From the NCBI GenBank assembly GCA_027186245.1, contig CP114481.1:21359501-21423500 (forward strand): a stretch of 64,000 nt of DNA, in the 5' to 3' direction. A program made the translations under genes and the position numbers. Source of the DNA: Coriaria nepalensis. Its lineage: Eukaryota > Streptophyta > Magnoliopsida > Cucurbitales > Coriariaceae. The notes beneath the pieces were generated by a model that worked only from the letters and a program-made list of their open reading frames with translations, made no database searches and was not told where the DNA came from. Of the stretch, positions 38,501 to 53,276 are shown piece by piece; positions within the stretch are counted from its first letter, which is position 1, and each line of letters opens with the position of its first letter.

Positions 38501-41356
38501 CGAGTCTCTTCTAGTCATTAAATCATTTGAAATTCATTCGAACGAATTCTATTTTCGCCCTTCAAACATTATTTTCTTACGTAACTTGCAATTAATCTGT
38601 TGAAGACAACAATGCATTATTTTAGCATTAAAAAGCATATCACTCAGTCTTTTCAATCATTAAATTGTTTGAAGGCACTTCGAACAAATTCTATTTTTGA
38701 ATTTAGAACACGACTTTCATGCATAACTTGCACTTGAGCTATTGAAGGCAACTATGCATTTTTTTAGCCTTAAAGTCATATTATTGCGTCTCTTTTAGTC
38801 ATTAAATCTTTCTAAATCACATCAAACGAAATTCGGCCTTTAAACATGACTTTCGTGCATAACTCGCAGTTGATCTATTGAAGGCAACAATGCATTTGTT
38901 TAGCCTTAAAGTCATGTCACTGAGTCTGTCCGAGTCATTAAATCATTCTAAATTAATTCGAACGAATTCTATTTTCGCCCTTCAAACATTATTTTTTTAC
39001 ATAACTTGCAATTAATCTACTGAAGACAACAATGCATTATTTTAGCATTAAAAAGCATATCACTCAGTCTTTTGAATCATTAAATTGTTTGAAGGCACTA
39101 CGAACCAATTCTATTTTTGAATTCAGAACACGACTTTCATGCATAACTTGCACTTGAGCTATTGAAGGCAACTATTCATTTTTTTAGCCTTAAAGTCATA
39201 TTATTGCGTCTCTTTTAGTCATTAAATCTTTCTGGCTCAGTCCGAATGAAATTCAGCCTTTAAACATGACTTTCGTGCATAACTTGCAGTTGATCTATTG
39301 AAGGCAACAATGCATTTGTTTAGCCTTAAAGTCATGTCACTGAGTCTGTTCTAGTCATTAAATCATTCTAAATTAATTCGAACGAATTCTATTTTCGCCC
39401 TTCAAACATTATTTTCTTACATAGCTTGCAATTAATCTACTAAAGACAACAATGCATTATTTTAGCATTAAAAAGCATATCACTCAGCTTTTCAATAATT
39501 AAATTGTTTGAAGGCACTTCGAACCAATTCTATTTTTGAATTTAGAATACGACTTTCATGCATAACTTGCACTTGATCTATTGAAGGCAACTATTCATTT
39601 TTTTAGCCTTAAAGTCATATTATTGCGTCTCTTTTAGTCATTACATCTTTCTAAATCACTTCAAACGAAATTCGCCCTTTAAACATGACTTTCGTGCATA
39701 ACTTGCAGTTGATCTATTGAAGGCAACAATGCATTTGTTTAGCCTTAAAGTCATGTCACTGAGTCTGTTCTAGTCATTAAATCATTCTAAATTAATTCGA
39801 ACGAATTCTATTTTCGCCCTTCAAACATTACTTTCTTACATAACTTGCAATTAATCTACTGAAGACAACAATGCATTATTTTAGCATTAAAAAGCATATC
39901 ACTCAGTCTTTTCAATCATTATATTGTTTGAAGGCACTTCGAACCAATACTATTTTTTAATTTAGAACACAACTTTCATGCATAACTTGCACTTGATCTA
40001 TTGAAGGCAACTATTCATTTTTCTAGCCTTAAAGTCATATTATTACGACACTTTTAGTCATTAAATCTTTCCGAATCACTTCGAATGACATTCGGCCTTT
40101 AAACATGACTTTCGTGCATAACTTGCAGTTGATCTATTGAAGGCAACAATGCATTTGTTTAGCCTTAAAGTCATGTCACCGTGTCTCTTCTAGTCATTAA
40201 ATCATTTGAAATTCATTCGAACGAATTCTATTTTCGCCCTTCAAACATTATTTTCTTACGTAACTTGCAATTAATCTGTTTAAGACAACAATGCATTATT
40301 TTAGCATTAAAAAGCATATCACTCAGTCTTTTCAATCATTAAATTGTTTGAAGGCACTTCGAACAAATTCTATTTTTGAATTTAGAACACGACTTTCATG
40401 CATAACTTGCACTTGAGCTATTGAAGGCAACTATGCATTTTTTTAGCCTTAAAGTCATATTATTGCGTCTCTTTTAGTCATTAAATCTTTCTAAATCACA
40501 TCAAACGAAATTCGGCCTTTAAACATGACTTTCGTGCATAACTCGCAGTTGATCTATTGAAGGCAACAATGCATTTGTTTAGCCTTAAAGTCATGTCACT
40601 GAGTCTGTCCGAGTCATTAAATCATTCTAAATTAATTCGAACGAATTCTATTTTCGCCCTTCAAACATTATTTTCTTACGTAACTTGCAATTAATCTACT
40701 AAAGACAACAATGCATTATTTTAGCATTAAAAAGCATATCACTCAGCTTTTCAATAATTAAATTGTTTGAAGGCACTTCGAACCAATTCTATTTTTGAAT
40801 TTAGAATACGACTTTCATGCATAACTTGCACTTGATCTATTGAAGGCAACTATTCATTTTTTTAGCCTTAAAGTCATATTATTGCGTCTCTTTTAGTCAT
40901 TACATCTTTCTAAATCACTTCAAACGAAATTCGCCCTTTAAACTTGACTTTCGTGCATAACTTGCAGTTGATCTATTGAAGGCAACAATGCATTTGTTTA
41001 GCCTTAAAGTCATGTCACTGAGTCTGTTCTAGTCATTAAATCATTCTAAATTAATTCGAACGAATTCTATTTTCGCCCTTCAAACATTACTTTCTTACAT
41101 AACTTGCAATTAATCTACTGAAGACAACAATGCATTATTTTAGCATTAAAAAGCATATCACTCAGTCTTTTCAATCATTATATTGTTTGAAGGCACTTCG
41201 AACCAATACTATTTTTTAATTTAGAACACGACTTTCATGCATAACTTGCACTTGATCTATTGAAGGCAACTATTCATTTTTCTAGCCTTAAAGTCATATT
41301 ATTACGACACTTTTAGTCATTAAATCTTTCTGAATCACTTCGAATGACATTCGGCC
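35516..41356 (+). repeat. 13-unit (5,456 bp) tandem duplication, right copy
   Basis: Right-hand copy of 30,060-35,900. The same rare variants follow in the same order, including CTTCGACCCCATTC (about 37,000), GTTTGGAGGC (about 38,250) and GTCTGTCCGAGTC (about 38,930 and again about 40,610). A difference seen is TTTTCGCCC here against TTTTCACCC in the left copy, near 40,233. The match fails near 41,356, at TCGGCCATTAAAC against TCGGCCTTTAAAC, and at the following C monomer. Unit starts: 35656, 36076, 36496, 36916, 37335, 37755, 38174, 38594, 39014, 39434, 39853, 40273, 40693, 41112. Confidence 0.9.
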
Positions 41357-41782
41357 ATTAAACATGACTTTCGTGCATAACTTGCAGTTGATCTACTGAA
41401 GGCAACAATGCATTTGTTTAGCCTTAAAGTCATGTCACCGAGTCTCTTCTAGTCATTAAATCATTTGAAATTCATTCGAACGAATTCTATTTTCGCCCTT
41501 CAAACATTATTTTCTTACATAACTTGCAATTAATCTGTTGAAGACAACAATGCATTATTTTAGCATTAAAAAGCATATCACTCAGCTTTTCAATAATTAA
41601 ATTGTTTGAAGGCACTTCGAACCAATTCTATTTTTGAATTTAGAATACGACTTTCATGCATAACTTGCACTTGATCTATTGAAGGCAACTATTCATTTTT
41701 TTAGCCTTAAAGTCGTATTATTGCGTCTCTTTTAGTCATTACATCTTTCTAAATCACTTCAAACGAAATTCGCCCTTTAAAC
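41357..41782 (+). repeat. Junction unit between the 13-unit and 10-unit blocks
   Basis: This stretch of about 0.4 kb is ordinary satellite (unit starting 41,532) lying between the two large duplications. It carries CTGTTGAAG at its start, CAGCTTTTCAATAATT in A and the private change AAGTCGTATT in B at about 41,713. No foreign sequence or length change marks either junction. Confidence 0.6.
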
Positions 41783-44700
41783 ATGACTTTCGTGCATAAC
41801 TTGCAGTTGATCTATTGAAGGCAACAATGCATTTGTTTAGCCTTAAAGTCATGTCACTGAGTCTGTTCTAGTCATTAAATCATTCTAAATTAATTCGAAC
41901 GAATTCTATTTTCGCCCTTCAAACATTACTTTCTTACATAACTTGCAATTAATCTACTGAAGACAACAATGCATTATTTTAGCATTAAAAAGCATATCAC
42001 TCAGTCTTTTCAATCATTAAATTGTTTGAAGGCACTTCGAACCAATTCTATTTTTGAATTTAGAACACGACTTTCATGCATAACTTGCACTTGATCTATT
42101 GAAGGCAACTATTCATTTTTTTAGCCTTAAAGTCATATTATTGCGTCTCTTTTAGTCATTAAATCTTTCGGAATCACTTCGAATGAAATTCGGCCTTTAA
42201 ACATGACTTTCGTGCATAACTTGCAGTTGATCTATTGAAGGCAACAATGCATTTGTTTAGCCTTAAAGTCATGTCACGGAGTCTCTTCTAGTCATTAAAT
42301 GATTCAAAATTAATTCGAACGAATTCTGTTTTCGCCCTTCAAACATTATTTTCTTACATAACTTGCAATTAATCTACCGAAGACAACAATGCACTATTTT
42401 AGCATTAAAAAGCATATCACTCAGTCTTTTCAATCATTAAATTGTTTGAAGGCACTTCGAACCAAATCTATTTTCGAATTTAGAACACGACTTTCATGCA
42501 TAACTTGCCCTTGATCTATTGAAGGCAACTATTCATTTTTTTAGCCTCAAAGTCATGTTATTGCGTCTCTTTTAGTCATTAAATCTTTCTGAATCAGTCC
42601 GAACGAAATTGGGCCTTTAAACATGACTTTCGTGCATAACTTGCAGTTGATCTATTGAAGGCAACAATGCATTTGTTTAGCCTTAAAGTCATGTCACTGA
42701 GTCTGTTCTAGTCATTAAATCATTCTAAATTAATTCGAACGAATTCTATTTTCGCCCTTCAAACATTATTTTCTTACATAACCTGCAATTAATCTACTAA
42801 AGACAACAATGCATTATTTTAGCATTAAAAAGCATATCACTCAGCTTTTCAATTATTAAAATGTTTGAAGGCACTTCGAACCAATTCTATTTTTGAATTT
42901 AGAACACGACTTTCATGCATAACTTGCACTTGATCTATTGAAGGCAACTATTCATTTTTTTAACCTTAAAGTCATATTATTGTGTCTCTTTTAGTCACCA
43001 AATTTTTCTGAATCAGTCCGAACGAAATTCGGCCTTTAAACATGACTTTCGTGCATAACTTGCAGTTGATCTATTGAAAGTAACAATGCATTTGTTTAGC
43101 CTTAAAGTCATGTCACTGAGTCTGTTCTAGTCATTAAATCATTCTGAATTAATTCGAACGAATTCGATTTTCGCTCTTCAAACATTATTTTCTTACATAA
43201 CTTGCAATTAATCTACTGAAGACAAGAATGCATTATTTTAGCATTAAAAAGCATATCACTCAGCTTTTCAATAATTAAATTGTTTGAAGGCACTTCGAAC
43301 CAATTCTATTTTTGAATTTAGAGCACGACTTTCATGCATAACTTGCACTTGAGCTATTGAAGGCAACTATTCATTTTTTTAGCCTTAAAGTCATATTATT
43401 GCGTCTCTTTTAGTCATTAAATCTTCCTGAATCACTTCTAACGAAATTCTGCCTTTAAACATGACTTTCGTGCATAACTTGCAGTTGATCTATTGAAAGT
43501 AACAATGCATTTGTTTAGCCTTAAAGTCATGTCACTGAGTCTCTTCTAGTCATTAAATCATTCTAAATTAATTCGAACGAATTCTATTTTCGCCCTTCAA
43601 ACTTTATTTTCTTACATAGCTTGCAATTAATCTACTAAAGACAACAATGCATTATTTTAGCATTAAAAAGCATATCACTCAGCTTTTCAATAATTAAATT
43701 GTTTGAAGGCACTTATAACCAATACTATTTTTCAATTTAGAACACGACTTTCATGCATAACTTGCACTTGATCTATTGAAGGCAACTATTCATTTTTTTA
43801 ACCTTAAAGTCATATTATTGCGTCTCTTTTAGTCACCAAATCTTTCTGAATCACTTCGAACGAAATTCAACCTTTAAACATGACTTTCGTGCATAACTTG
43901 CAGTTGATCTATTGAAGGCAACAATGCATTTGTTTAGCCTTAAAGTCATGTCACTGAGTCTGTTCTAGTCATTAAATCATTCTGAATTAATTCGAACGAA
44001 TTCTATTTTCGCTCTTCAAACATTATTTTCTTACATAACTTGCAATTAATCTACTGAAGACAACAATGCATTATATTAGCATTAAAAAGCATATCACTCA
44101 GTCTTTTCAATCATTAAATTGTTTGAAGGCACTTCAAACCAGTACTATTTTTTAATTTAGAACACGACTTTCATGCATAACTTGCACTTGATCTATTAAA
44201 GGCAACTATTCATTTTTTTAGCCTTAAAGTCATATTATTGTGTCTCTTTTAGTCATTAAATCTTTCTGAATCAGTCCGAACAAAATTCGGCCTTTAAACA
44301 TGACTTTCGTGCATAACTTGCAGTTGATCTATTGAAGGCAACGATGCATTTGTTTAGCCTTAAAGTCATGTCACTGAGTTTGTTCTAGTCATTAAATCAT
44401 TCTAAATTAATTCGAACGAATTCTATTTTCGCTCTTCAAACATTATTTTCTTACATAACTTGCAATTAATCTACCGAAGACAACAATGCATTATTTTAGC
44501 ATTAAAAAGCATATCACTCAGTCTTTTCAATCATTAAATTGTTTAAAGGCACTTCGAACCAATTTTATTTTTGAATTTAGAACACGACTTTCATGCATAA
44601 CTTGCACTTGATCTATTGAAGGCAACTATTCATTTTTTTAGCCTTAAAGTCATATTATTGCGTCTCTTTTAGTCATTAATTCTTTCTGACTCAGTCCGAA

Positions 44701-45976
44701 TGAAATTCGGCCTTTAAACATGAATTTCGTGCATAACTTGCAGTTGATCTATTGAAGGCAACAATGCATTTGTTTAGCCTTAAAGTCATGTCACTGAGTC
44801 TGTTCTGGTCATTAAATCATTCTAAATTAATTCGAACGAATTCTATTTTCGCCCTTTAAACATTATTTTCTTACATAGCTTGCAATTAATCTACTAAAGA
44901 CAACAATGCATTATTTTAGCATTAAAAAGCATATCACTCAGCTTTTCAATAATTAAATTGTTTGAAGGCACTTATAACCAATACTATTTTTCAATTTAGA
45001 ACACGACTTTCATGCATAACTTGCACTTGATCTATTGAAGGCAACTATTCATTTTTTTAACCATAAAGTCATATTATTGCGTCTCTTTTAGTCACCAAAT
45101 CTTTCTGAATCACTTCGAACGAAATTCGGCCTTTAAACATGACTTTCGTGCATAACTTGCAGTTGATCTATTGAAGGCAACAATGCATTTGTTTAGCCTT
45201 AAAGTCATGTCACCGAGTCTGTTCTAGTCATTAAATCATTCTAAATTAATTCGAACGAATTCTATTTTCGCCCTTCAAACATTATTTTCTTACATAACTT
45301 GCAATTAATCTACTAAAGGAAACAATGCATTATTTTAGCATTAAAAAGCATATCACTCAGCTTTTCCATAATTAAATTGTTTGAAGGCACTTCGAACCAA
45401 TTTTATTTTTGAATTTAGAACACGACTTTCATGCATAACTTGCACTTGATCTATTGAAGGCAACTATTCATTTTTTTAGCCTTAAAGTCATATTATTGCG
45501 TCTCTTTTAGTCATTAAATCTTTCTGACTCAGTCCGAAAGAAATTCGGCCTTTAAACAGGAATTTCGTGCATAACTTGCAGTTGATCTATTGAAGGCAAC
45601 AATGCATTTGTTTAGCCTTAAAGTCATGTCACTGAGTCTGTTCTGGTCATTAAATCATTCTAAATTAATTCGAACGAATTCTATTTTCGCCCTTTAAACA
45701 TTATTTTCTTACATAGATCGCAATTAATCTACTAAAGACAACAATGCATTATTTTAGCATTAAAAAGCATATCACTCAGCTTTTCAATAATTAAATTGTT
45801 TGAAGGCACTTCGAACCAATTCTATTTTTGAATTTAGAATACGACTTTCATTCATAACTTGCACTTGATCTATTGAAGGCAACTATTCATTTTTTTAGCC
45901 TTAAAGTCATATTATTGCGTCTCTTTTAGTCATTACATCTTTCTAAATCACTTCAAACGAAATTCGCCCTTTAAAC
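41783..45976 (+). repeat. 10-unit (4,194 bp) tandem duplication, left copy
   Basis: The sequence from about 41,783 recurs at a constant offset of 4,194 bp (ten units). Shared rare variants in order are TTTCGGAATCAC, GTCACGGAGTC, AATTCTGTTTTC, CTACCGAAG with GCACTATTTTAG, ACCAAATCTATTTTCG, TTGCCCTTG, GCCTCAAAGTCATG, AAATTGGGCC, CATAACCTGC, ATTATTAAAATG, CCAAATTTTTC, GAAAGTAACAATG, AATTCGATTTTCG, GACAAGAATG, TTTAGAGCACG, AATCTTCCTG, CTTCTAACG, AAACTTTATTTTC, CACTTATAACC, AATTCAACC, CCAGTACTATT, GGCAACGATG, TTAATTCTTTC, and CTACTAAAGGAAAC. I saw one difference: G at 42,301 (AAATGATTC) against C at 46,495. Unit starts: 41951, 42371, 42791, 43210, 43629, 44048, 44468, 44888, 45307, 45726. Confidence 0.9.
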
Positions 45977-48900
45977 TTGACTTTCGTGCATAACTTGCAG
46001 TTGATCTATTGAAGGCAACAATGCATTTGTTTAGCCTTAAAGTCATGTCACTGAGTCTGTTCTAGTCATTAAATCATTCTAAATTAATTCGAACGAATTC
46101 TATTTTCGCCCTTCAAACATTACTTTCTTACATAACTTGCAATTAATCTACTGAAGACAACAATGCATTATTTTAGCATTAAAAAGCATATCACTCAGTC
46201 TTTTCAATCATTAAATTGTTTGAAGGCACTTCGAACCAATTCTATTTTTGAATTTAGAACACGACTTTCATGCATAACTTGCACTTGATCTATTGAAGGC
46301 AACTATTCATTTTTTTAGCCTTAAAGTCATATTATTGCGTCTCTTTTAGTCATTAAATCTTTCGGAATCACTTCGAATGAAATTCGGCCTTTAAACATGA
46401 CTTTCGTGCATAACTTGCAGTTGATCTATTGAAGGCAACAATGCATTTGTTTAGCCTTAAAGTCATGTCACGGAGTCTCTTCTAGTCATTAAATCATTCA
46501 AAATTAATTCGAACGAATTCTGTTTTCGCCCTTCAAACATTATTTTCTTACATAACTTGCAATTAATCTACCGAAGACAACAATGCACTATTTTAGCATT
46601 AAAAAGCATATCACTCAGTCTTTTCAATCATTAAATTGTTTGAAGGCACTTCGAACCAAATCTATTTTCGAATTTAGAACACGACTTTCATGCATAACTT
46701 GCCCTTGATCTATTGAAGGCAACTATTCATTTTTTTAGCCTCAAAGTCATGTTATTGCGTCTCTTTTAGTCATTAAATCTTTCTGAATCAGTCCGAACGA
46801 AATTGGGCCTTTAAACATGACTTTCGTGCATAACTTGCAGTTGATCTATTGAAGGCAACAATGCATTTGTTTAGCCTTAAAGTCATGTCACTGAGTCTGT
46901 TCTAGTCATTAAATCATTCTAAATTAATTCGAACGAATTCTATTTTCGCCCTTCAAACATTATTTTCTTACATAACCTGCAATTAATCTACTAAAGACAA
47001 CAATGCATTATTTTAGCATTAAAAAGCATATCACTCAGCTTTTCAATTATTAAAATGTTTGAAGGCACTTCGAACCAATTCTATTTTTGAATTTAGAACA
47101 CGACTTTCATGCATAACTTGCACTTGATCTATTGAAGGCAACTATTCATTTTTTTAACCTTAAAGTCATATTATTGTGTCTCTTTTAGTCACCAAATTTT
47201 TCTGAATCAGTCCGAACGAAATTCGGCCTTTAAACATGACTTTCGTGCATAACTTGCAGTTGATCTATTGAAAGTAACAATGCATTTGTTTAGCCTTAAA
47301 GTCATGTCACTGAGTCTGTTCTAGTCATTAAATCATTCTGAATTAATTCGAACGAATTCGATTTTCGCTCTTCAAACATTATTTTCTTACATAACTTGCA
47401 ATTAATCTACTGAAGACAAGAATGCATTATTTTAGCATTAAAAAGCATATCACTCAGCTTTTCAATAATTAAATTGTTTGAAGGCACTTCGAACCAATTC
47501 TATTTTTGAATTTAGAGCACGACTTTCATGCATAACTTGCACTTGAGCTATTGAAGGCAACTATTCATTTTTTTAGCCTTAAAGTCATATTATTGCGTCT
47601 CTTTTAGTCATTAAATCTTCCTGAATCACTTCTAACGAAATTCTGCCTTTAAACATGACTTTCGTGCATAACTTGCAGTTGATCTATTGAAAGTAACAAT
47701 GCATTTGTTTAGCCTTAAAGTCATGTCACTGAGTCTCTTCTAGTCATTAAATCATTCTAAATTAATTCGAACGAATTCTATTTTCGCCCTTCAAACTTTA
47801 TTTTCTTACATAGCTTGCAATTAATCTACTAAAGACAACAATGCATTATTTTAGCATTAAAAAGCATATCACTCAGCTTTTCAATAATTAAATTGTTTGA
47901 AGGCACTTATAACCAATACTATTTTTCAATTTAGAACACGACTTTCATGCATAACTTGCACTTGATCTATTGAAGGCAACTATTCATTTTTTTAACCTTA
48001 AAGTCATATTATTGCGTCTCTTTTAGTCACCAAATCTTTCTGAATCACTTCGAACGAAATTCAACCTTTAAACATGACTTTCGTGCATAACTTGCAGTTG
48101 ATCTATTGAAGGCAACAATGCATTTGTTTAGCCTTAAAGTCATGTCACTGAGTCTGTTCTAGTCATTAAATCATTCTGAATTAATTCGAACGAATTCTAT
48201 TTTCGCTCTTCAAACATTATTTTCTTACATAACTTGCAATTAATCTACTGAAGACAACAATGCATTATATTAGCATTAAAAAGCATATCACTCAGTCTTT
48301 TCAATCATTAAATTGTTTGAAGGCACTTCAAACCAGTACTATTTTTTAATTTAGAACACGACTTTCATGCATAACTTGCACTTGATCTATTAAAGGCAAC
48401 TATTCATTTTTTTAGCCTTAAAGTCATATTATTGTGTCTCTTTTAGTCATTAAATCTTTCTGAATCAGTCCGAACAAAATTCGGCCTTTAAACATGACTT
48501 TCGTGCATAACTTGCAGTTGATCTATTGAAGGCAACGATGCATTTGTTTAGCCTTAAAGTCATGTCACTGAGTTTGTTCTAGTCATTAAATCATTCTAAA
48601 TTAATTCGAACGAATTCTATTTTCGCTCTTCAAACATTATTTTCTTACATAACTTGCAATTAATCTACCGAAGACAACAATGCATTATTTTAGCATTAAA
48701 AAGCATATCACTCAGTCTTTTCAATCATTAAATTGTTTAAAGGCACTTCGAACCAATTTTATTTTTGAATTTAGAACACGACTTTCATGCATAACTTGCA
48801 CTTGATCTATTGAAGGCAACTATTCATTTTTTTAGCCTTAAAGTCATATTATTGCGTCTCTTTTAGTCATTAATTCTTTCTGACTCAGTCCGAATGAAAT

Positions 48901-50089
48901 TCGGCCTTTAAACATGAATTTCGTGCATAACTTGCAGTTGATCTATTGAAGGCAACAATGCATTTGTTTAGCCTTAAAGTCATGTCACTGAGTCTGTTCT
49001 GGTCATTAAATCATTCTAAATTAATTCGAACGAATTCTATTTTCGCCCTTTAAACATTATTTTCTTACATAGCTTGCAATTAATCTACTAAAGACAACAA
49101 TGCATTATTTTAGCATTAAAAAGCATATCACTCAGCTTTTCAATAATTAAATTGTTTGAAGGCACTTATAACCAATACTATTTTTCAATTTAGAACACGA
49201 CTTTCATGCATAACTTGCACTTGATCTATTGAAGGCAACTATTCATTTTTTTAACCATAAAGTCATATTATTGCGTCTCTTTTAGTCACCAAATCTTTCT
49301 GAATCACTTCGAACGAAATTCGGCCTTTAAACATGACTTTCGTGCATAACTTGCAGTTGATCTATTGAAGGCAACAATGCATTTGTTTAGCCTTAAAGTC
49401 ATGTCACCGAGTCTGTTCTAGTCATTAAATCATTCTAAATTAATTCGAACGAATTCTATTTTCGCCCTTCAAACATTATTTTCTTACATAACTTGCAATT
49501 AATCTACTAAAGGAAACAATGCATTATTTTAGCATTAAAAAGCATATCACTCAGCTTTTCAATAATTAAATTGTTTGAAGGCACTTCGAACCAATTTTAT
49601 TTTTGAATTTAGAACACGACTTTCATGCATAACTTGCACTTGATCTATTGAAGGCAACTATTCATTTTTTTAGCCTTAAAGTCATATTATTGCGTCTCTT
49701 TTAGTCATTAAATCTTTCTGACTCAGTCCGAAAGAAATTCGGCCTTTAAACAGGAATTTCGTGCATAACTTGCAGTTGATCTATTGAAGGCAACAATGCA
49801 TTTGTTTAGCCTTAAAGTCATGTCACTGAGTCTGTTCTGGTCATTAAATCATTCTAAATTAATTCGAACGAATTCTATTTTCGCCCTTTAAACATTATTT
49901 TCTTACATAGATCGCAATTAATCTACTAAAGACAACAATGCATTATTTTAGCATTAAAAAGCATATCACTCAGCTTTTCAATAATTAAATTGTTTGAAGG
50001 CACTTCGAACCAATTCTATTTTTGAATTTAGAATACGACTTTCATTCATAACTTGCACTTGATCTATTGAAGGCAACTATTCATTTTTT
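45977..50089 (+). repeat. 10-unit (4,194 bp) tandem duplication, right copy
   Basis: Right-hand copy of 41,783-45,896, with the whole ordered chain of rare variants reproduced, including CATAGATCGCAATT (about 49,908, matching 45,714) and TTCATTCATAAC (about 50,041, matching 45,847). It ends at about 50,090, where B reads AACCATAAAG instead of AGCCTTAAAG. The near absence of differences over 4.1 kb implies either a very recent event or an assembly duplication. Unit starts: 46145, 46565, 46985, 47404, 47823, 48242, 48662, 49082, 49501, 49920. Confidence 0.9.
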
Positions 50090-53000
50090 TAACCATAAAG
50101 TCATATTATTGCGTCTCTTTTAGTCACCAAATCTTTCTGAATCACTTCGAACGAAATTCGGCCTTTAAACATGACTTTCGTGCATAACTTGCAGTTGATC
50201 TATTGAAGGCAACAATGCATTTGTTTAGCCTTAAAGTCATGTCACCGAGTCTGTTCTAGTCATTAAATCATTCTAAATTAATTCGAACGAATTCTATTTT
50301 CGCCCTTCAAACATTATTTTCTTACATAACTTGCAATTAATCTACTAAAGACAACAATGCATTATTTTAGCATTAAAAAGCATATCACTCAGTCTTTTCA
50401 ATCATTAAATTGTTTGAAGGCACTTCGAACCAATTCTATTTTTGAATTTAGAACACGACTTTCATGCATAACTTGCACTTGATCTATTGAAAGAAACTAT
50501 TCATTTTTTTAGCCTTAAAGTCATATTATTGCATCTCTTTTAGTCATTAAATCTTTTTGAATCAGTCCGAACGAAATTCGGCCTTTAAACATGACTTTCG
50601 TGCATAACTTGCAGTTGATCTATTGAAGGCAACAATGCATTTGTTTAGCCTTAAAGTCATGTCACTGAGTCTGTTCTAGTCATTAGATCATTCTAAATTA
50701 ATTCGAACGAATTCTATTTTCGCCCTTCAAACAGTATTTTCTTACATAACTTGCAATTTATCTACTGAAGACAACAATGCATTATATTAGCATTAAAAAG
50801 CATATCACTCAGTCTTTTCAATCATTAAACTGTTTGAAGGCACTTCAAACCAGTACTATTTTTTAATTTAGAACACGACTTTCATGCATAACTTGCACTT
50901 GATCTATTAAAGGCAACTATTCATTTTTTTAGCCTTAAAGTCATATTATTGTGTCTCTTTTAGTCATTAAATCTTTCTGAATCAGTCCGAACAAAATTCG
51001 GCGTTTAAACATGACTTTCGTGCATAACTTGCAGTTGATCTATTGAAGGCAACAATGCATTTGTTTAGCCTTAAAGTCTTGTCACTGAGTCTGTTCTAGT
51101 CATTAAATCATTCTAAATTAATTCGAACGAATTCTATTTTCGCTCTTCAAACATTATTTTCTTACATAACTTGCAATTAATCTACCGAAGACAACAATGC
51201 ATTATTTTAGCATTAAAAAGCATATCACTCAGTCTTTTCAATCATTAAATTGTTTGAAGGCACTTCGAACCAATTTTATTTTTGAATTTAGAACACGACT
51301 TTCATGCATAACTTGCACTTGATCTATTGAAGGCAACTATTCATTTTTTTAGCCTTAAAGTCATATTATTGCGTCTCTTTTAGTCATTAAATCTTTCTGA
51401 CTCAGTCCGAATGAAATTCGGCCTTTAAACATGAATTTCGTGCATAACTTGCAGTTGATCTATTGAAGGCAACAATGCATTTGTTTAGCCTTAAAGTCAT
51501 GTCACTGAGTCTGTTCTGGTCATTAAATCATTCTAAATTAATTCGAACGAATTCTATTTTCGCCCTTGAAACATTATTTTCTTACATAGCTTGCAATTAA
51601 TCTACTAAAGACAACAATGCATTATTTTAGCATTAAAAAGCATATCACTCAGCTTTTCAATAATTAAATTGTTTGAAGGCACTTCGAACCAATTCTATTT
51701 TTGAACTTAGAATACGACTTTCATTCATAACTTGCACTTGATCTATTGAAGGCAACTATTCCTTTTTTTAACCATAAAGTCATATTATTGCGTCTCTTTT
51801 AGTCACCAAATCTTTCTGAATCACTTCGAACGAAATTCGGCCTTTAAACACGACTTTCGTGCATAACTTGCAGTTGATCTATTGAAGGCAACAATGCATT
51901 TGTTTAGCCTTAAAATCATGTCACCGAGTCTGTTCTAGTCATTAAATCATTCTAAATTAATTCGAACGAATTCTATTTTCGCCCTTCAAACATTATTTTC
52001 TTACATAACTTGCAATTAATCTACTAAAGACAACAATGCATTATTTTAGCATTAAAAAGCATATCACTCAGCTTTTCAATAATTAAATTGTTTGAAGGCA
52101 CTTCGAACCAATTCTATTTTTGAATTTAGAATACGACTTTCATTCATAACTTGCACTTGATCTATTGAAGGCAACTATTCATTTTTTTAACCATAAAGTC
52201 ATATTATTGCGTCTCTTTTAGTCACCAAATCTTTCTGAATCACTTCGAACGAAATTCGGCCTTTAAACATGACTTTCGTGCATAACTTGCAGTTGATCTA
52301 TTGAAGGCAACAATGCATTTGTTTAGCCTTAAAGTCATGTCACCGAGTCTGTTCTAGTCATTAAATCATTCTAAATTAATTCGAACGAATTCTATTTTCG
52401 CCCTTCAAACATTATTTTCTTACATAACTTGCAATTAATCTACTAAAGACAACAATGCATTATTTTAGCATTAAAAAGCATATCACTCAGTCTTTTCAAT
52501 CATTAAATTGTTTGAAGGCACTTCGAACCAATTCTATTTTTGAATTTAGAACACGACTTTCATGCATAACTTGCACTTGATCTATTGAAAGAAACTATTC
52601 ATTTTTTTAGCCTTAAAGTCATATTATTGCGTCTCTTTTAGTCATTAAATCTTTTTGAATCAGTCCGAACGAAATTCGGCCTTTAAACATGACTTTCGTG
52701 CATAACTTGCAGTTGATCTATTGAAGGCAACAATGCATTTGTTTAGCCATAAAGTCATGTCACTGAGTCTGTTCTAGTCATTAAATCATTCTAAATTAAT
52801 TCGAACGAATTCTATTTTCGCCCTTCAAACAGTATTTTCTTACATAACTTGCAATTAATCTACTGAAGACAACAATGCATTATATTAGCATTAAAAAGCA
52901 TATCACTCAGTCTTTTCAATCATTAAACTGTTTGAAGGCACTCCGAACCAATTTTATTTTTGAATTTAGAACACGACTTTCATGCATAACTTGCACTTGA

Positions 53001-53276
53001 TCTATTGAAGGCAACTATTCATTTTTTTAGCCTTAAAGTCATATTATTGCGTCTCTTTTAGTCATTAAATCTTTCTGACTCAGTCCGAATGAAATTCGGC
53101 CTTTAAACATGAATTTCGTGCATAACTTGCAGTTGATCTATTGAAGGCAACAATGCATTTGTTTAGCCATAAAGTCATGTCACTGACTCTGTTCTGGTCA
53201 TTAAATCATTCTAAATTAATTCAAACGAATTCTATTTTCGCCCTTGAAACATTATTTTCTTACATAGCTTGCAATT

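Noticed and set aside
30060..50089. Transposon or helitron origin of the 4-5.5 kb repeated blocks
   Set aside because: The blocks consist only of ordinary satellite units in register, with no terminal repeats, no coding capacity and no non-satellite sequence at their edges.
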